Of a DNA stretch of 64,000 bases, positions 25,883-35,806 are shown one piece after another. Positions within the stretch are counted from its first letter, which is position 1, and each line of letters opens with the position of its first letter. A program made the translations under genes and the position numbers. Where the stretch lies: positions 3,057,136-3,121,135 of the forward strand of contig OX638355.1 of the NCBI GenBank assembly GCA_951813285.1, in the 5' to 3' direction. The notes under the pieces were generated by a model, which was not told the origin of the DNA, did no database searches, and saw only the letters and a list, made by a program, of their open reading frames with translations. This stretch comes from Terriglobia bacterium. GTDB taxonomy: Bacteria; Acidobacteriota; Terriglobia; Versatilivoradales; Versatilivoraceae.

Positions 25883-28299
25883 GATCCTCCTCCCTTGGTG
25901 GTCCTCATTTGGAACGGCAGGCTCTCGACAATGGATTGGACCAGTTGGCCGAACCTGAAGCCGTTGTTTTCCAGTTCCCGGCAGATCCGGTCGACCGCAG
26001 CCTTGTCGTGGGATTCCAGGCCTCTTCCCAGGGCGTAGGTTAACATTTTTTCGGTCAGGCAGCGAACGAATGCGTCGCGCTCCGTTTGGGCCAGCAGCGC
26101 CTTGAGATCCTTCGGTCCCTGAAACGAGCGTCCGCCCGGCAACTCTCCGGCGGCGTCGACCGGGACTCCGCCGTCTTGCGTCCGCCAGGCTCCGATAGCG
26201 TCGTAGTTTTCCAACCCGAAACCCAGGGCGTCCATCTTCTGGTGGCAGGCGGCGCAGGCAGGTTGGCTCCGGTGTGTCTCCAGCCTCTGCCTCAGGGTCA
26301 TTGCGGCACTCTCCGGTTCTTCCTCCAGTGTCTCCATCACCGGCGGTGGCGGAGGTGGGGCGCCAAGGAGGGTTTCCAGGACCCACTTGCCCCGCAATAC
26401 CGGGGAGGTTCGGGTCGGATAGGAGGACACCGTCAGGATGCTGGCATGTGTCAACAGTCCTCCTCGCTGGTCGCCGGCAATCTCAATCCTGCGGAAGTGT
26501 GGACCCTCGACTCCTGGATGCCCGTAGTGACGGGCCAGGCGCTGGTTGAGGAAGGTGTAGTTGGCGTCCAGAAAATCGATCAGGCTGCGGTCCTTTTGCA
26601 GGATCCATCGGAAAAAGAGCTCCGTTTCTCGACCCATGGCTCCCCGCAATGATTCGTCAAAATCGGGAAATCGGTCGGGGTCGGGTCGGGCGCTCTCCAG
26701 ATTCCGTAGTTGCAGCCACTGGCCGGCAAAATTTTCCACCAGGGCCTCGGACCTGGGATCCTTGAGCATCCGCCCCACCTGTTGTCTCAGAACCCGAGGA
26801 TCGTGAAGTTTGGCTTCCCGGGCCAAAGCGAAGAGTTGGTCGTCGGGCAGGCTGCTCCAGAGGAAGTAGGAAAGACGAGAGGCGAGTTCGTAGGGTCCTA
26901 CGGGGTGGTGGGAACCGGCGGGGCCGGCCTCCGGATCGAATTCAAGTCGAAAGAGGAAATGGGGTGAGGCCAGCACGGCTTGAAGAGCAAGCTGGATTCC
27001 TCGTTCCAAGGGCTCCCCGTCACCTTGAGCCGACGCTACCAGGCCGCGCAACCGGTTGATCTCCTGCTCGGTTGCCGGCCGGCGGTAGGCTCGCAGCGTC
27101 AGGTTCCGAAGAATCGAATCGGTGCATTCCTCCAGGTGTTCCCCGGGCTCGTGACCGCAGATCAGGACCCGGCGATGGCTGTCGCTCAAGCGTTTTTGCT
27201 TCACCTTGAACGGACCCAGGATTTCAATGGAATCGGCATAGACCAGGCGTTCCGGGGGATCCTCCACTCTGTCCTCCCAGACCGCCTGGTTGAAAATCGT
27301 ACCCAGAGACTCGGAATCCAACCGGGGCAACGCGTCCAGCCGATACACACCCGATTCGACCCGGATGCGAATGTCGAAGGTGCCCCTGTGGTATGCGTCT
27401 GTCTCGACGTGAAAGGTCTGAAGGGTGCTGTCGTCAAGCAGGACCGACAGGGTGGCTGAAGGCAGCTCGGCCGGCGCCCACTGTCCCTCTTCGGCCGGCG
27501 GCATTCTCCTTCTGTCCACCACTCTGACCCTCAGTTCGTACTCTCCCGGGGAGGGAAAGGCATGCCGGGCGCGAAGCTCGCCCTCGGGCGAGTAGGGTAC
27601 GGTGTGGACGCCTTCCGGAACAGAGGGGGGCTGCCGGCTTCGGGAGGCCAGGTAACGGGCCAGCATGGGCCTCGTTTTTCGCCGAACCACCACGGCTCGG
27701 CCGGCGATCTCTTCGGCAGCCGCCAGGTATTTTTCCATCAATAGCGGAGAGAGCGAGAGCACGTCCCCGATGTTGTCGAATCCGTAACCGGTATCGTCGA
27801 TTGGAAAGTCCTCGGACAAACCGAGATCGAGGCCCAACCAGTCCCGAATCGTATTGTCGTATTCACTTCGGTTGAGCCGCCGGGCCGTGACCCGTCCCGG
27901 GCTGGGTGACACGCCGGCAGCCTCTTCCTCGAGTCTCGCCTCGATCCACTCGCCTATGGTCCTCAATTGATCCACGGTCGGACGTGGACTGCCCGGTGGG
28001 GGCATGCGGCCGGCGCGAAGCTCCCTCAGCACGGATTGCCACAGCTCCTGCCGGTCTCGGACCGGTTGTTGGGGGTCGAAGTCACTCAGATCGATTTCGG
28101 CGGTTCTGAGGTCGGCGTTGTGGCACTGCAGGCAGTGCCGCGTCAGGAAAGGCATCACCTCCCGTTCGAAGGTGGAAGCGTGCAGGGGAGGTGATACAAA
28201 AAAGGCCAGAAAGGCCAGCAGAAAGGGCAGGCGGCCAGGTCCGGATGCCGCCGGAATCGGCCCAACATGGACTTGGGGGCGAAAGGGGTTGGGATTCAC
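25879..28299 (-). CDS. Planctomycete-type cytochrome-like protein (DUF1587/1592/1588/1585)
   Basis: An exported ~806-residue multi-domain protein. Near the N-terminus, after a signal peptide (LPFLLAFLAFFVSPPLHAS), CLQCH (Cys56-Cys59-His60) is a c-type heme motif in a planctomycete cytochrome-like domain. DUF1587 (RLNRSEYDNTIRDWLGLDL), a carbohydrate-binding-like segment, DUF1595/DUF1592 (YRRPATEQEINRL; SRLSYFLWSSLPDDQL), DUF1588 (NYTFLNQRLARHYG) and DUF1585 follow in order. A second CAACH motif lies near residue 682. The GTG at 28299 is used because a minus-strand promoter at 28335-28363 would start transcription just upstream; the frame is open to TTG 28470. Proposed roles in polymer degradation remain unproven. 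Confidence 0.87.
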   Translation of the reverse strand: MNPNPFRPQVHVGPIPAASGPGRLPFLLAFLAFFVSPPLHASTFEREVMPFLTRHCLQCHNADLRTAEIDLSDFDPQQPVRDRQELWQSVLRELRAGRMPPPGSPRPTVDQLRTIGEWIEARLEEEAAGVSPSPGRVTARRLNRSEYDNTIRDWLGLDLGLSEDFPIDDTGYGFDNIGDVLSLSPLLMEKYLAAAEEIAGRAVVVRRKTRPMLARYLASRSRQPPSVPEGVHTVPYSPEGELRARHAFPSPGEYELRVRVVDRRRMPPAEEGQWAPAELPSATLSVLLDDSTLQTFHVETDAYHRGTFDIRIRVESGVYRLDALPRLDSESLGTIFNQAVWEDRVEDPPERLVYADSIEILGPFKVKQKRLSDSHRRVLICGHEPGEHLEECTDSILRNLTLRAYRRPATEQEINRLRGLVASAQGDGEPLERGIQLALQAVLASPHFLFRLEFDPEAGPAGSHHPVGPYELASRLSYFLWSSLPDDQLFALAREAKLHDPRVLRQQVGRMLKDPRSEALVENFAGQWLQLRNLESARPDPDRFPDFDESLRGAMGRETELFFRWILQKDRSLIDFLDANYTFLNQRLARHYGHPGVEGPHFRRIEIAGDQRGGLLTHASILTVSSYPTRTSPVLRGKWVLETLLGAPPPPPPVMETLEEEPESAAMTLRQRLETHRSQPACAACHQKMDALGFGLENYDAIGAWRTQDGGVPVDAAGELPGGRSFQGPKDLKALLAQTERDAFVRCLTEKMLTYALGRGLESHDKAAVDRICRELENNGFRFGQLVQSIVESLPFQMRTTKGGGS

Positions 28300-28334
28300 C
28301 GCGAGTGTGCTCAACCAAGACGAACGTCCGGTCG

Positions 28335-28363
28335 AGTATAAGTGTTTGAGCTCGCTGGGACAA
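28335..28363 (-). promoter_or_regulatory. Candidate promoter of the DUF1592-DUF1552 operon
   Basis: On the minus strand TTGTCC (28358-28363), 17 bases, then TATACT (28335-28340). Predicted transcription start near 28328, giving a short leader before GTG 28299 and arguing against the longer reading frame. Confidence 0.5.
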
Positions 28364-28390
28364 GTTCTTCCCGGCGAAACGGCGCGGCAG

Positions 28391-28420
28391 TTGAATGCAG
28401 CACCGGTACAATGGTATACT
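28391..28420 (+). promoter_or_regulatory. Candidate promoter for the PIN/TRAM-ispD transcript
   Basis: TTGAAT (28391-28396), 18 bases, TATACT (28415-28420). It lies in the ~375-bp divergent space between the DUF1592 gene and the PIN/TRAM gene and would give a ~250-base leader, in which nothing else was recognised. Confidence 0.4.
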
Positions 28421-28674
28421 ACATCCATGCGGGGTGCGACTTCCCGCGACTCCCATGGAATTCGATTCAAGACACTGATTCAGTGCTCCGAATGAAATGG
28501 GGTTTCAAAATGACCAACGTCGGCAGGCAGCCTGTTGATTGTTCCTCCAAGCTTCTTCTCGCCGAAAGACCTGCCTGGACCAGTTGTTCCCTTGTCAATT
28601 ATTGTGCCGAATATTACGGCTCTTTCCAGCCAAGTTGCGGGCGTTCTGTCCTGATTCGAAGGGGGTGAGGCCAG

Positions 28675-29691
28675 TTGTTGGAGACAACCTTTATTCGGGT
28701 GGTGTTTTGTGCGGTTTTCATTTTCAGTTGCTATTACTTTCAGCCTTTTGAATTGACCAAGCCCTGGGCGGCGGCTGTCGGGGGCGTGGCTTCCGGGGCG
28801 ATCATCGTATTCGAAGTCCGCTTGAGAAAGACCTCGTTGAAACAGCTCATCGGAGCCGCCATCGGGTCCATACTGGGCATCAGCGGAGCCGCCATGATCG
28901 GCAGCATGCTGGTCAAGACCACGATGGACCCCGAAACCATGTCGTTTCTTCAAATCGGACTGTTCCTTTTCATGGGGTACGTCGGTCTGGTGATGGGAGC
29001 CAACAAGGGCGATCTTCTCAACCTGTCGGCTTTGGGCGGGTTTTTTGCCGGGGAGAGGCGCAGCGGAAAGAACTACAAGATCCTGGATACCAGCGTGATC
29101 ATTGACGGACGCGTTGCTGACGTCTGTGAGACCGGCTTTATCGACGGCGTCCTGCTCATACCGCAGTTTGTGCTGCGTGAGCTCCAGCAGGTCGCTGATT
29201 CGGCAGATTCCCTGAAGCGTAATCGCGGTCGGCGCGGTCTGGATATCCTCCAGCGCATACAGAAAATGGCCGGGATTGAAGTTCAGATTCTGGAGAAGGA
29301 TTTTCCTCACATCCGGGAAGTGGACCTGAAGCTCATCGAGCTGGCCAAGGACCTGGATGCCAAGATTGTTACCAACGACTTCAATCTCAACAAAATAGCT
29401 CAGTTGCAAGATGTTCCCGTGTTGAATATCAATGAGTTGGCCAATTCGCTGAAGCCTGTCGTTCTTCCCGGCGAGGTCATGAAGGTGTTCATTCTCAAGG
29501 AGGGCAAAGAGTACAACCAGGGGGTGGCCTACCTCGATGACGGCACCATGGTGGTGGTGGATAACGCCAGGAAGATGATCGGAAAGACCATTGACACATC
29601 GGTCACCAGCGTCCTCCAGACCACCGCGGGCAAGATGATATTCGGTCGCTACCACGACCGCTCTCACAAGATGGAAGCCGTTGGACCATGA
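28675..29691 (+). CDS. Membrane-anchored PIN/TRAM-domain protein (YacL type)
   Basis: A 338-residue protein: about four N-terminal membrane helices (residues 1-110), a PIN nuclease-like domain (about 135-260, starting KILDTSVIIDGR with the first Asp, later KIVTNDFNLNK) and a C-terminal TRAM domain (about 275-330) expected to bind RNA. The family sits next to ispD in many bacteria and its role is unclear. TTG 28675 after GGGGGTGAGG is used as start; TTG 28678 is equally possible. The stop overlaps the ispD ATG (ATGA). Confidence 0.9.
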   Translation: MLETTFIRVVFCAVFIFSCYYFQPFELTKPWAAAVGGVASGAIIVFEVRLRKTSLKQLIGAAIGSILGISGAAMIGSMLVKTTMDPETMSFLQIGLFLFMGYVGLVMGANKGDLLNLSALGGFFAGERRSGKNYKILDTSVIIDGRVADVCETGFIDGVLLIPQFVLRELQQVADSADSLKRNRGRRGLDILQRIQKMAGIEVQILEKDFPHIREVDLKLIELAKDLDAKIVTNDFNLNKIAQLQDVPVLNINELANSLKPVVLPGEVMKVFILKEGKEYNQGVAYLDDGTMVVVDNARKMIGKTIDTSVTSVLQTTAGKMIFGRYHDRSHKMEAVGP

Positions 29692-30389
29692 ACGTGGCTG
29701 CCATCATAGCGGCGGCGGGAGTCGGGACTCGGATGAAGTCCCCCGGCCCCAAACAGTTCATTCCGCTGGGGGATGGATCGGTACTCATCCACACCCTGGC
29801 AAAGTTCGCGGACTGCAGACGGGTATTGAGCGCCCGCGTCTCGCTCAGAGTGGCGGACATGCCGGTTTTCCGCCAGGAGTTGGAGCAGCGGGGGCTGTCC
29901 AACTTCGCCCATCTGGTAGCCGGTGGAGCCCACCGCCAGGAATCGGTCTACAACGCATTCAGGGCCATTGACCCAGGCACCGACATCGTGGTGGTCCACG
30001 ACGGTGTCAGGCCCTTTGTGGAGGTGGCAATGATCGAGTCCGTGATCGATGCGGCGGCTGAGAAGGGCAGCGCCATCCTGGCCCTCCCCTGCATCGATAC
30101 GGTCAAGCAAGTCGAACGACAACGGGTGGTGGCTACTCTGCCTCGTGAAAAGATTGTCATGGTTCAGACTCCGCAGGCCTTTCGCTACGAGATTCTGAGA
30201 GAAGCTCTGGAAAAGGCTCGTGGCGACAACTACTACGCCAGCGACGAGTCCTGTCTGGTGGAGCGTTTGGGTTATCCGGTCACGGTACTGCTGGGCAGTG
30301 AGCGGAACATCAAGATTACCAAGCCCTCGGACCTGCCGCTGGCCCAGTTCTTCGTCCGGCAGTCTTCCCGCCACGGAGTTGGCGGTTGA
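29688..30389 (+). CDS. ispD: 2-C-methyl-D-erythritol 4-phosphate cytidylyltransferase
   Basis: Third enzyme of the MEP isoprenoid pathway: transfers CMP to methylerythritol phosphate. The nucleotide-binding N-terminus is IIAAAGVGTRMKSPGPKQF; VHDGVRPF, the PCIDTVK segment and QTPQAFRYE are family motifs. Length 233 residues is normal. It overlaps the PIN/TRAM stop by four bases. The partner gene ispF, often next or fused, is absent here; a repeat fragment separates ispD from gltX. Its product feeds the polyprenyl synthase made at 4.4 kb. Confidence 0.95.
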   Translation: MNVAAIIAAAGVGTRMKSPGPKQFIPLGDGSVLIHTLAKFADCRRVLSARVSLRVADMPVFRQELEQRGLSNFAHLVAGGAHRQESVYNAFRAIDPGTDIVVVHDGVRPFVEVAMIESVIDAAAEKGSAILALPCIDTVKQVERQRVVATLPREKIVMVQTPQAFRYEILREALEKARGDNYYASDESCLVERLGYPVTVLLGSERNIKITKPSDLPLAQFFVRQSSRHGVGG

Positions 30390-30454
30390 GCAGGGCGGAA
30401 TCGGTTGTCACAACCCCTCGATCAAGGATCGCCAATCAACAGTCCGTCAATCAC

Positions 30455-30495
30455 TCTCTTCGTGTCCCTTCGTGAATTTCTTTTTCGCCTTTGTT
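30455..30495 (+). repeat. Fragment of the dispersed repeat between ispD and gltX
   Basis: CTTCGTGTCCCTTCGTGAATT followed by a TTTCTTTTTCGCC run resembles the 3' part of the ~165-bp repeat. Short and diverged, so the assignment is tentative. Confidence 0.35.
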
Positions 30496-30527
30496 GCTTG
30501 TCGGTCTAAGGCACAGATTCGTTAGCG

Positions 30528-32042
30528 ATGCCCAATCGTCTCCGTTTCGCGCCGAGCCCGACCGGCGATCTGCACGTCGGAAATGCCCGGACCGCCGTCT
30601 TCAACTGGCTGTACGTGAAAAAGTATGGCGGCAGCCTGGTCATTCGGATCGAGGACACCGACCGGGTTCGTTCCGATAGTCGATTTGAGGATTTGATTTT
30701 CCGGGATCTGAAGTGGCTGGGTCTGGACTGGCAAGAGGGCCCGGACTGCGGCGGGCCGTTCGGGCCCTATCGTCAAAGCAGCCGCACGGCAATTTATGCC
30801 CGCCAGGCCGAAGTCCTGTTGGAGAAGGAATCCGCCTACCGCTGCTTTTGCAGTGAGGAGGAATTGGGGCGTCGGGCCCGGGAGGCTCGGCAGGCGGGTC
30901 TGGCCTGGAAGTATCCCGGAACCTGCCGGCGACTTTCGCCCGGGGAGGTGGCTCGGCGGCTCGCGGACGCACATCCGTCGGTGGTTCGCCTGAAGGTCCG
31001 ATCCGGCAAGGTCGTCTTTAGGGATCTGGTCCACGGCGGGATGCAGTTTGACAGCGCCGTCTTGGGAGACCCCATTCTGGTCCGGTCCAATGGCATGCCC
31101 ACCTACAACTACGCGGCGGTGGTGGACGATGGCTTGATGAAGATCAGCCACGTCATCCGAGGTGACGACCACCTTTCCAACACCCCTCGACAGGTACTGA
31201 TCTACGAGGCCTTGGGATGGCCCTTGCCGGTCTTCGCTCATTTGTCCACCATTCTTGGACCGGACCGCGCTCGTCTCTCGAAACGACATGGGGCAACCTC
31301 GCTGAAACACTTTCGAGAGCAGGGAGTTCTATGGGAGGCCTTGCTCAACTACTTGACACTTCTGGGATGGGCGCCCGGGGAAGACCAGGATGAGATTCTC
31401 TCGCCGGAAGAGCTGGCAGCAGGTTTCGACATCGAACGGGTGTCGAAGAGTCCAGCCATTTTCGACGCCCAAAAGCTGTATTTTTTCAACCGCCACTACC
31501 TGAAAGAATGCGAGCCCTCCCGCACCGTCGAGTGGGCCAGCGACCATCTGAGGCAGGAGGGGTTGTTGGGAGAGGTGGATTCCAGAGTGCGCCAATGGGT
31601 GGGGCTGGTGGTCGAGGCCTTTCTGCCCGGACTGGACCACTTGAGCCAGCTTTCCGGAAAGGTTCCCCAATTGTGGGACTTTGAGGCGGAAAGGGCCGTT
31701 CAGGATGAGGGAGTTCGCCAGGTCCTGTCGTCACCCGGGGCCGCAAGAGTCGTTGAGGAACTCAATAATCAGCTTTCCCTCGGCAAGCGCGACGTGGTTC
31801 GGGAATGGCCCTCCATTGTCCGGAGCGTGAAGGCCGGCAGCGGTCAAAAGGGGAGGAAGCTCTTCCATCCCATTCGGGTAGCGCTGACCGGAAGGGACTC
31901 AGGGCCTGAGCTGGACAAGTTGGTGTCCATTTTCGAGGGCGGCAGTCAACTTGAATTGCCCCGTAGAATCAAGGATTGCCGGGCCAGGAGCAGCGAGTTC
32001 CATAACGCCATGCGTTCCCAGGAGCTGAGCCGTATCCATTGA
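30528..32042 (+). CDS. gltX: Glutamate--tRNA ligase
   Basis: Class I synthetase of 504 residues that loads glutamate onto tRNA-Glu (and possibly tRNA-Gln if non-discriminating). The first signature is RFAPSPTGDLHVGNART; the KMSKS equivalent is RLSKRHGATS. The four-Cys zinc site of some GluRS is only partly apparent (RCFCSEEE). The C-terminal anticodon-binding helical domain is intact. ATG 30528 is clear from the conserved N-terminus. rlmB starts three bases after the stop. Confidence 0.95.
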   Translation: MPNRLRFAPSPTGDLHVGNARTAVFNWLYVKKYGGSLVIRIEDTDRVRSDSRFEDLIFRDLKWLGLDWQEGPDCGGPFGPYRQSSRTAIYARQAEVLLEKESAYRCFCSEEELGRRAREARQAGLAWKYPGTCRRLSPGEVARRLADAHPSVVRLKVRSGKVVFRDLVHGGMQFDSAVLGDPILVRSNGMPTYNYAAVVDDGLMKISHVIRGDDHLSNTPRQVLIYEALGWPLPVFAHLSTILGPDRARLSKRHGATSLKHFREQGVLWEALLNYLTLLGWAPGEDQDEILSPEELAAGFDIERVSKSPAIFDAQKLYFFNRHYLKECEPSRTVEWASDHLRQEGLLGEVDSRVRQWVGLVVEAFLPGLDHLSQLSGKVPQLWDFEAERAVQDEGVRQVLSSPGAARVVEELNNQLSLGKRDVVREWPSIVRSVKAGSGQKGRKLFHPIRVALTGRDSGPELDKLVSIFEGGSQLELPRRIKDCRARSSEFHNAMRSQELSRIH

Positions 32043-32045
32043 TTG

Positions 32046-32786
32046 ATGGAGCAACTGATCTACGGCATCCATCCGGTGAGAGAGTGCCTGAGATCCGGTA
32101 CCAGACCGGTTTCGTGCCTCTTCGTGGCCCGCGGCGCCGGCAGCCCGGGACTCAAGGCTGTCGTCCAGCTCGCTCAGCGCCAGGGACACACCATCCGGTT
32201 TGAACCGCGCAACCTTCTGGATCAGCAGGTGGGCGGCGCCAATCACCAGGGGGTGGTGGCGGTCTGTGTTGCCCGGCCCTACGTCGAGATGGAAGATCTC
32301 CTGGACGGTTTGGGGCCGGCGCCTTTGGTGGTTTTGTTGGATTCCGTCAAGGATCCGAGGAATCTGGGCGCCGTCTTGAGGTGCTGTGCGGCCGCCGGGG
32401 TGGATGGGGTGGTTGTCACCAAGGATCATGCCGCTGGAGTGACCGCAACCGTCTCCAAGGCGGCAGCCGGTGGCCTGGAGTACCTTTCCATCGCTCGAGT
32501 GAACAATCTCGCCAGGGCCATCGACCAGCTCAAAACGAAGGGAATATGGGTTGCGGGGGTGGAAACGGGGCAGCCTCTCGGTTGTCAGGACCTGGATCTA
32601 ACCCTTGGCACGGCATTGGTTCTGGGGAGTGAAGGAGCGGGATTGAGGCGACTGGTGCGGGGAAAATGCGATTTCCTGGCCTCGATTCCCACCCCGGGGC
32701 CCATCCAGTCCTTAAACGTGTCGGTTGCTGCCGGCATTGTGCTCTATGAGGCCATCCGGCAGCGGGGTCTCAGCCGAAACAGTTGA
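32046..32786 (+). CDS. rlmB: 23S rRNA Gm2251-type 2'-O-methyltransferase (RlmB, SPOUT)
   Basis: A 246-residue TrmH/SpoU-family SAM-dependent methyltransferase of the RlmB kind, which methylates the ribose of a P-loop guanosine in 23S rRNA. An N-terminal L30e-like substrate-binding domain (YGIHPVRECLRSG) precedes the knotted catalytic domain with NLGAVLRCCAAAGVDG, LVLGSEGAGLRRL and SLNVSVAAGIVLYE. ATG 32046 directly follows a TTG in frame; ATG is preferred. Closely related TrmH proteins act on tRNA, so the exact target is inferred. Confidence 0.88.
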   Translation: MEQLIYGIHPVRECLRSGTRPVSCLFVARGAGSPGLKAVVQLAQRQGHTIRFEPRNLLDQQVGGANHQGVVAVCVARPYVEMEDLLDGLGPAPLVVLLDSVKDPRNLGAVLRCCAAAGVDGVVVTKDHAAGVTATVSKAAAGGLEYLSIARVNNLARAIDQLKTKGIWVAGVETGQPLGCQDLDLTLGTALVLGSEGAGLRRLVRGKCDFLASIPTPGPIQSLNVSVAAGIVLYEAIRQRGLSRNS

Positions 32787-32813
32787 TTGAAGTGGATTGG
32801 ACCGTAATTGTTG

Positions 32814-32842
32814 TTGCGTTGGGCAGGTCTTTTTGCTATATT
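32814..32842 (+). promoter_or_regulatory. Promoter of the tRNA-tuf cluster
   Basis: TTGCGT (32814-32819), exactly 17 bases, TATATT (32837-32842). Predicted start near 32849, about ten bases before tRNA-Thr. Spacing and A/T-rich -10 make this one of the better promoter matches in the window. Confidence 0.6.
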
Positions 32843-32859
32843 TCGGGGTTTGCCAACGG

Positions 32860-32935
<76 letters not shown>

Positions 32936-32951
32936 GCGTTCGAGTTCGTTG

Positions 32952-33040
32952 GGAGAGATGGCCGAGTGGTTAATGGCAGCAGACTGTAAATCTGCCGCTC
33001 CTTGCGAGCTACGGAGGTTCGAATCCTCCTCTCTCCACCA
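32952..33040 (+). tRNA. tRNA-Tyr (GUA)
   Basis: Class II tRNA with a long variable arm. Acceptor GGAGAGA (32952-32958) pairs with TCTCTCC (33030-33036); anticodon loop CTGTAAA gives GTA at 32986-32988; CCA encoded at 33038-33040. Confidence 0.97.
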
Positions 33041-33075
33041 CATATACATTAAGCTGCATTAAGCCGGAGATCGAG

Positions 33076-33150
33076 GCGGGAGTAACTCAGTGGTAGAGTC
33101 ACAGCCTTCCAAGCTGTTGGTCGCGGGTTCGAGCCCCGTCTCCCGCTCCA
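33076..33150 (+). tRNA. tRNA-Gly (UCC)
   Basis: Acceptor GCGGGAG (33076-33082) pairs with CTCCCGC (33140-33146); anticodon loop CTTCCAA gives TCC at 33108-33110; CCA encoded at 33148-33150. Confidence 0.97.
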
Positions 33151-33157
33151 GAGTTAT

Positions 33158-33231
33158 GCCCACGTAGCTCAGATGGTACGAGCGCGTCCTTGGTAAGGAC
33201 GAGGTCACCAGTTCAAGCCTGGTCGTGGGCT
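33158..33231 (+). tRNA. tRNA-Thr (GGU), no encoded CCA
   Basis: Acceptor GCCCACG (33158-33164) pairs with CGTGGGC (33224-33230); anticodon stem CGTCC/GGACG holds loop TTGGTAA with GGT. Unlike the other tRNAs here the discriminator T is followed by CTG, so CCA must be added by nucleotidyltransferase. Confidence 0.95.
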
Positions 33232-33337
33232 CTGCCTTCCGTTGAGTAGTCCGTCTGCACCCGAAAGAGGTCCGATATCACGTTCATGTTGGGATGGCTG
33301 CTGAAGCTTGTCCCGTGATTGCTAAGGAGAGTAAGCG

Positions 33338-34525
<1,188 letters not shown>

Positions 34526-34574
34526 AAGCGCCCAACCTCTTTGAGCCCGTTGCCGGGAGCGGAAGGTCAAGCAG

Positions 34575-34724
34575 ATGCGAGACATTGTGACTCTGCAGTG
34601 CAACAGTTGCAAACGAAGGAACTATTCGACCACCAAGAACAAGAAGAAGACTCCCGGACGACTGGAGATCAAGAAGTTCTGCCGCTCCTGCCGGGCCCAT
34701 ACGGTCCATCGAGAGACTCGATAG
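34575..34724 (+). CDS. rpmG: 50S ribosomal protein L33
   Basis: A 49-residue ribosomal protein of the large subunit. Sequence features are the start [19 protein letters not shown] and a second pair in KKFCRSC; the two CxxC pairs show the zinc-binding (C+) form. It lies between tuf and tRNA-Trp, its usual place before secE-nusG. Confidence 0.93.
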   Translation: MRDIVTLQCNSCKRRNYSTTKNKKKTPGRLEIKKFCRSCRAHTVHRETR

Positions 34725-34799
34725 GAACCGCATCGGTCGGCGCTGTCGGCGTTAGAGATCGCAGTGACAAGGAAATTCTTGCCCTTTGGTCCTCACTGC

Positions 34800-34876
34800 A
34801 GGCCAGTAGCTCGAACTGGTAGAGCGCCGGTCTCCAAAACCGGATGTTGGGGGTTCGAATCCCTCCTGGCCTGCCA
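34800..34876 (+). tRNA. tRNA-Trp (CCA)
   Basis: Acceptor AGGCCAG (34800-34806) pairs with CTGGCCT (34866-34872); anticodon stem CCGGT/ACCGG with loop CTCCAAA gives anticodon CCA; 3' CCA encoded at 34874-34876. Sits between rpmG and secE as in many genomes. Confidence 0.97.
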
Positions 34877-34924
34877 TCTTTCCTCAATGGATTTCGCGAT
34901 CGTCCCTGTCATGGAGGTGGGTCC

Positions 34925-35140
34925 TTGTTGGAATCGTTGAAGGTTTCCAGAATCAATCAGTTCTTCGGCGACGTCAAAATGGAGATGCGGAAGGTCTCCT
35001 GGCCGGGGCGAAAAGAAGTTTACGGGACCACCATTGTCGTCCTTTGCGCCGTGTTTTTCTTTGGAATCTATCTGGGTGTGGTCGATATGATCCTGCAGTT
35101 TGGGGTTCAGAGTTTATATGGTTGGCTGGCTGGCCGGTAG
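34925..35140 (+). CDS. secE: Protein translocase subunit SecE
   Basis: A 71-residue essential component of the SecYEG channel. The amphipathic segment VKMEMRKVSWPGRKEVYGTT is the SecE signature, followed by one membrane helix (VVLCAVFFFGIYLGVVDMIL). Start is TTG at 34925 with GGAGGTG upstream; TTG 34928 is also possible. The longer open frame runs back into the tRNA-Trp gene and is not coding. Confidence 0.93.
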   Translation: MLESLKVSRINQFFGDVKMEMRKVSWPGRKEVYGTTIVVLCAVFFFGIYLGVVDMILQFGVQSLYGWLAGR

Positions 35141-35194
35141 TGGTCATTGGGTGTGAGTTTTTTGGTAGGGGCCGGCCATCGGGAGGAATCTGGA

Positions 35195-35728
35195 ATGGGC
35201 AAGCAGTGGTACATCATTCACACTTATTCCGGATTTGAGCGCAAGGTGGCCGAAAGTCTCAAGAACCGGGTTGAGGCCTTCGGCATGCAGGACCAGTTCG
35301 GCGAAGAACCCCTGGTTCCTGAGGAGGATGTCGTAGAAATGAAGGGCGGGAAGCGCGTCACCAGCAAAAAAATCACCTTTCCCGGTTACGTGTTGATTGA
35401 AATGGAAATGACCGATCAGGCCTGGCATGTCGTCAAGAATACTCCCAGGGTCACCGGATTTGTCGGTTCTGGACAGATTCCTTCGCCCCTGAGCCAGCAG
35501 GAAGTCGATCAGATCATCTATCACGCCGAAGCGACGGCGGAGAAACCCAAAGTCGAGTTGACTTTTGAGCACGGCGAGACCGTCAAGATCATCGACGGCC
35601 CCTTCAGCAACTTCACCGGAACTGTGGAGGAGTTGAACGAGGACCGGAACACGCTCAAAGTCAACGTCACCATCTTTGGACGCCAGACCCCGGTGGAGTT
35701 GGATTTTTTGCAGGTTGAAAAGCCCTAG
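35195..35728 (+). CDS. nusG: Transcription termination/antitermination protein NusG
   Basis: A 177-residue RNA-polymerase-associated factor coupling transcription with Rho or the ribosome. The NGN domain begins [29 protein letters not shown] is its conserved centre; the C-terminal KOW domain carries [23 protein letters not shown] 35195 is preceded by GGGAGGA; the frame is open 16 codons further back without similarity. Confidence 0.97.
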   Translation: MGKQWYIIHTYSGFERKVAESLKNRVEAFGMQDQFGEEPLVPEEDVVEMKGGKRVTSKKITFPGYVLIEMEMTDQAWHVVKNTPRVTGFVGSGQIPSPLSQQEVDQIIYHAEATAEKPKVELTFEHGETVKIIDGPFSNFTGTVEELNEDRNTLKVNVTIFGRQTPVELDFLQVEKP

Positions 35729-35806
35729 TCCGCATTGCTCTACGCGCCCACGGTTGCGGGGCGCCTGCCCAGTCCGGTTGGGCGTCGAACGCCGGCGGAG
35801 GTGTTG

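Noticed and set aside
28300-28470. Longer N-terminus of the DUF1592 protein from TTG 28470
   Set aside because: The extra residues precede the signal peptide, and the -10/-35 boxes at 28335-28363 fall within them.
33241-33337. Riboswitch or leader regulation upstream of tuf
   Set aside because: Only a ribosome site was recognised; no conserved fold could be identified by eye.
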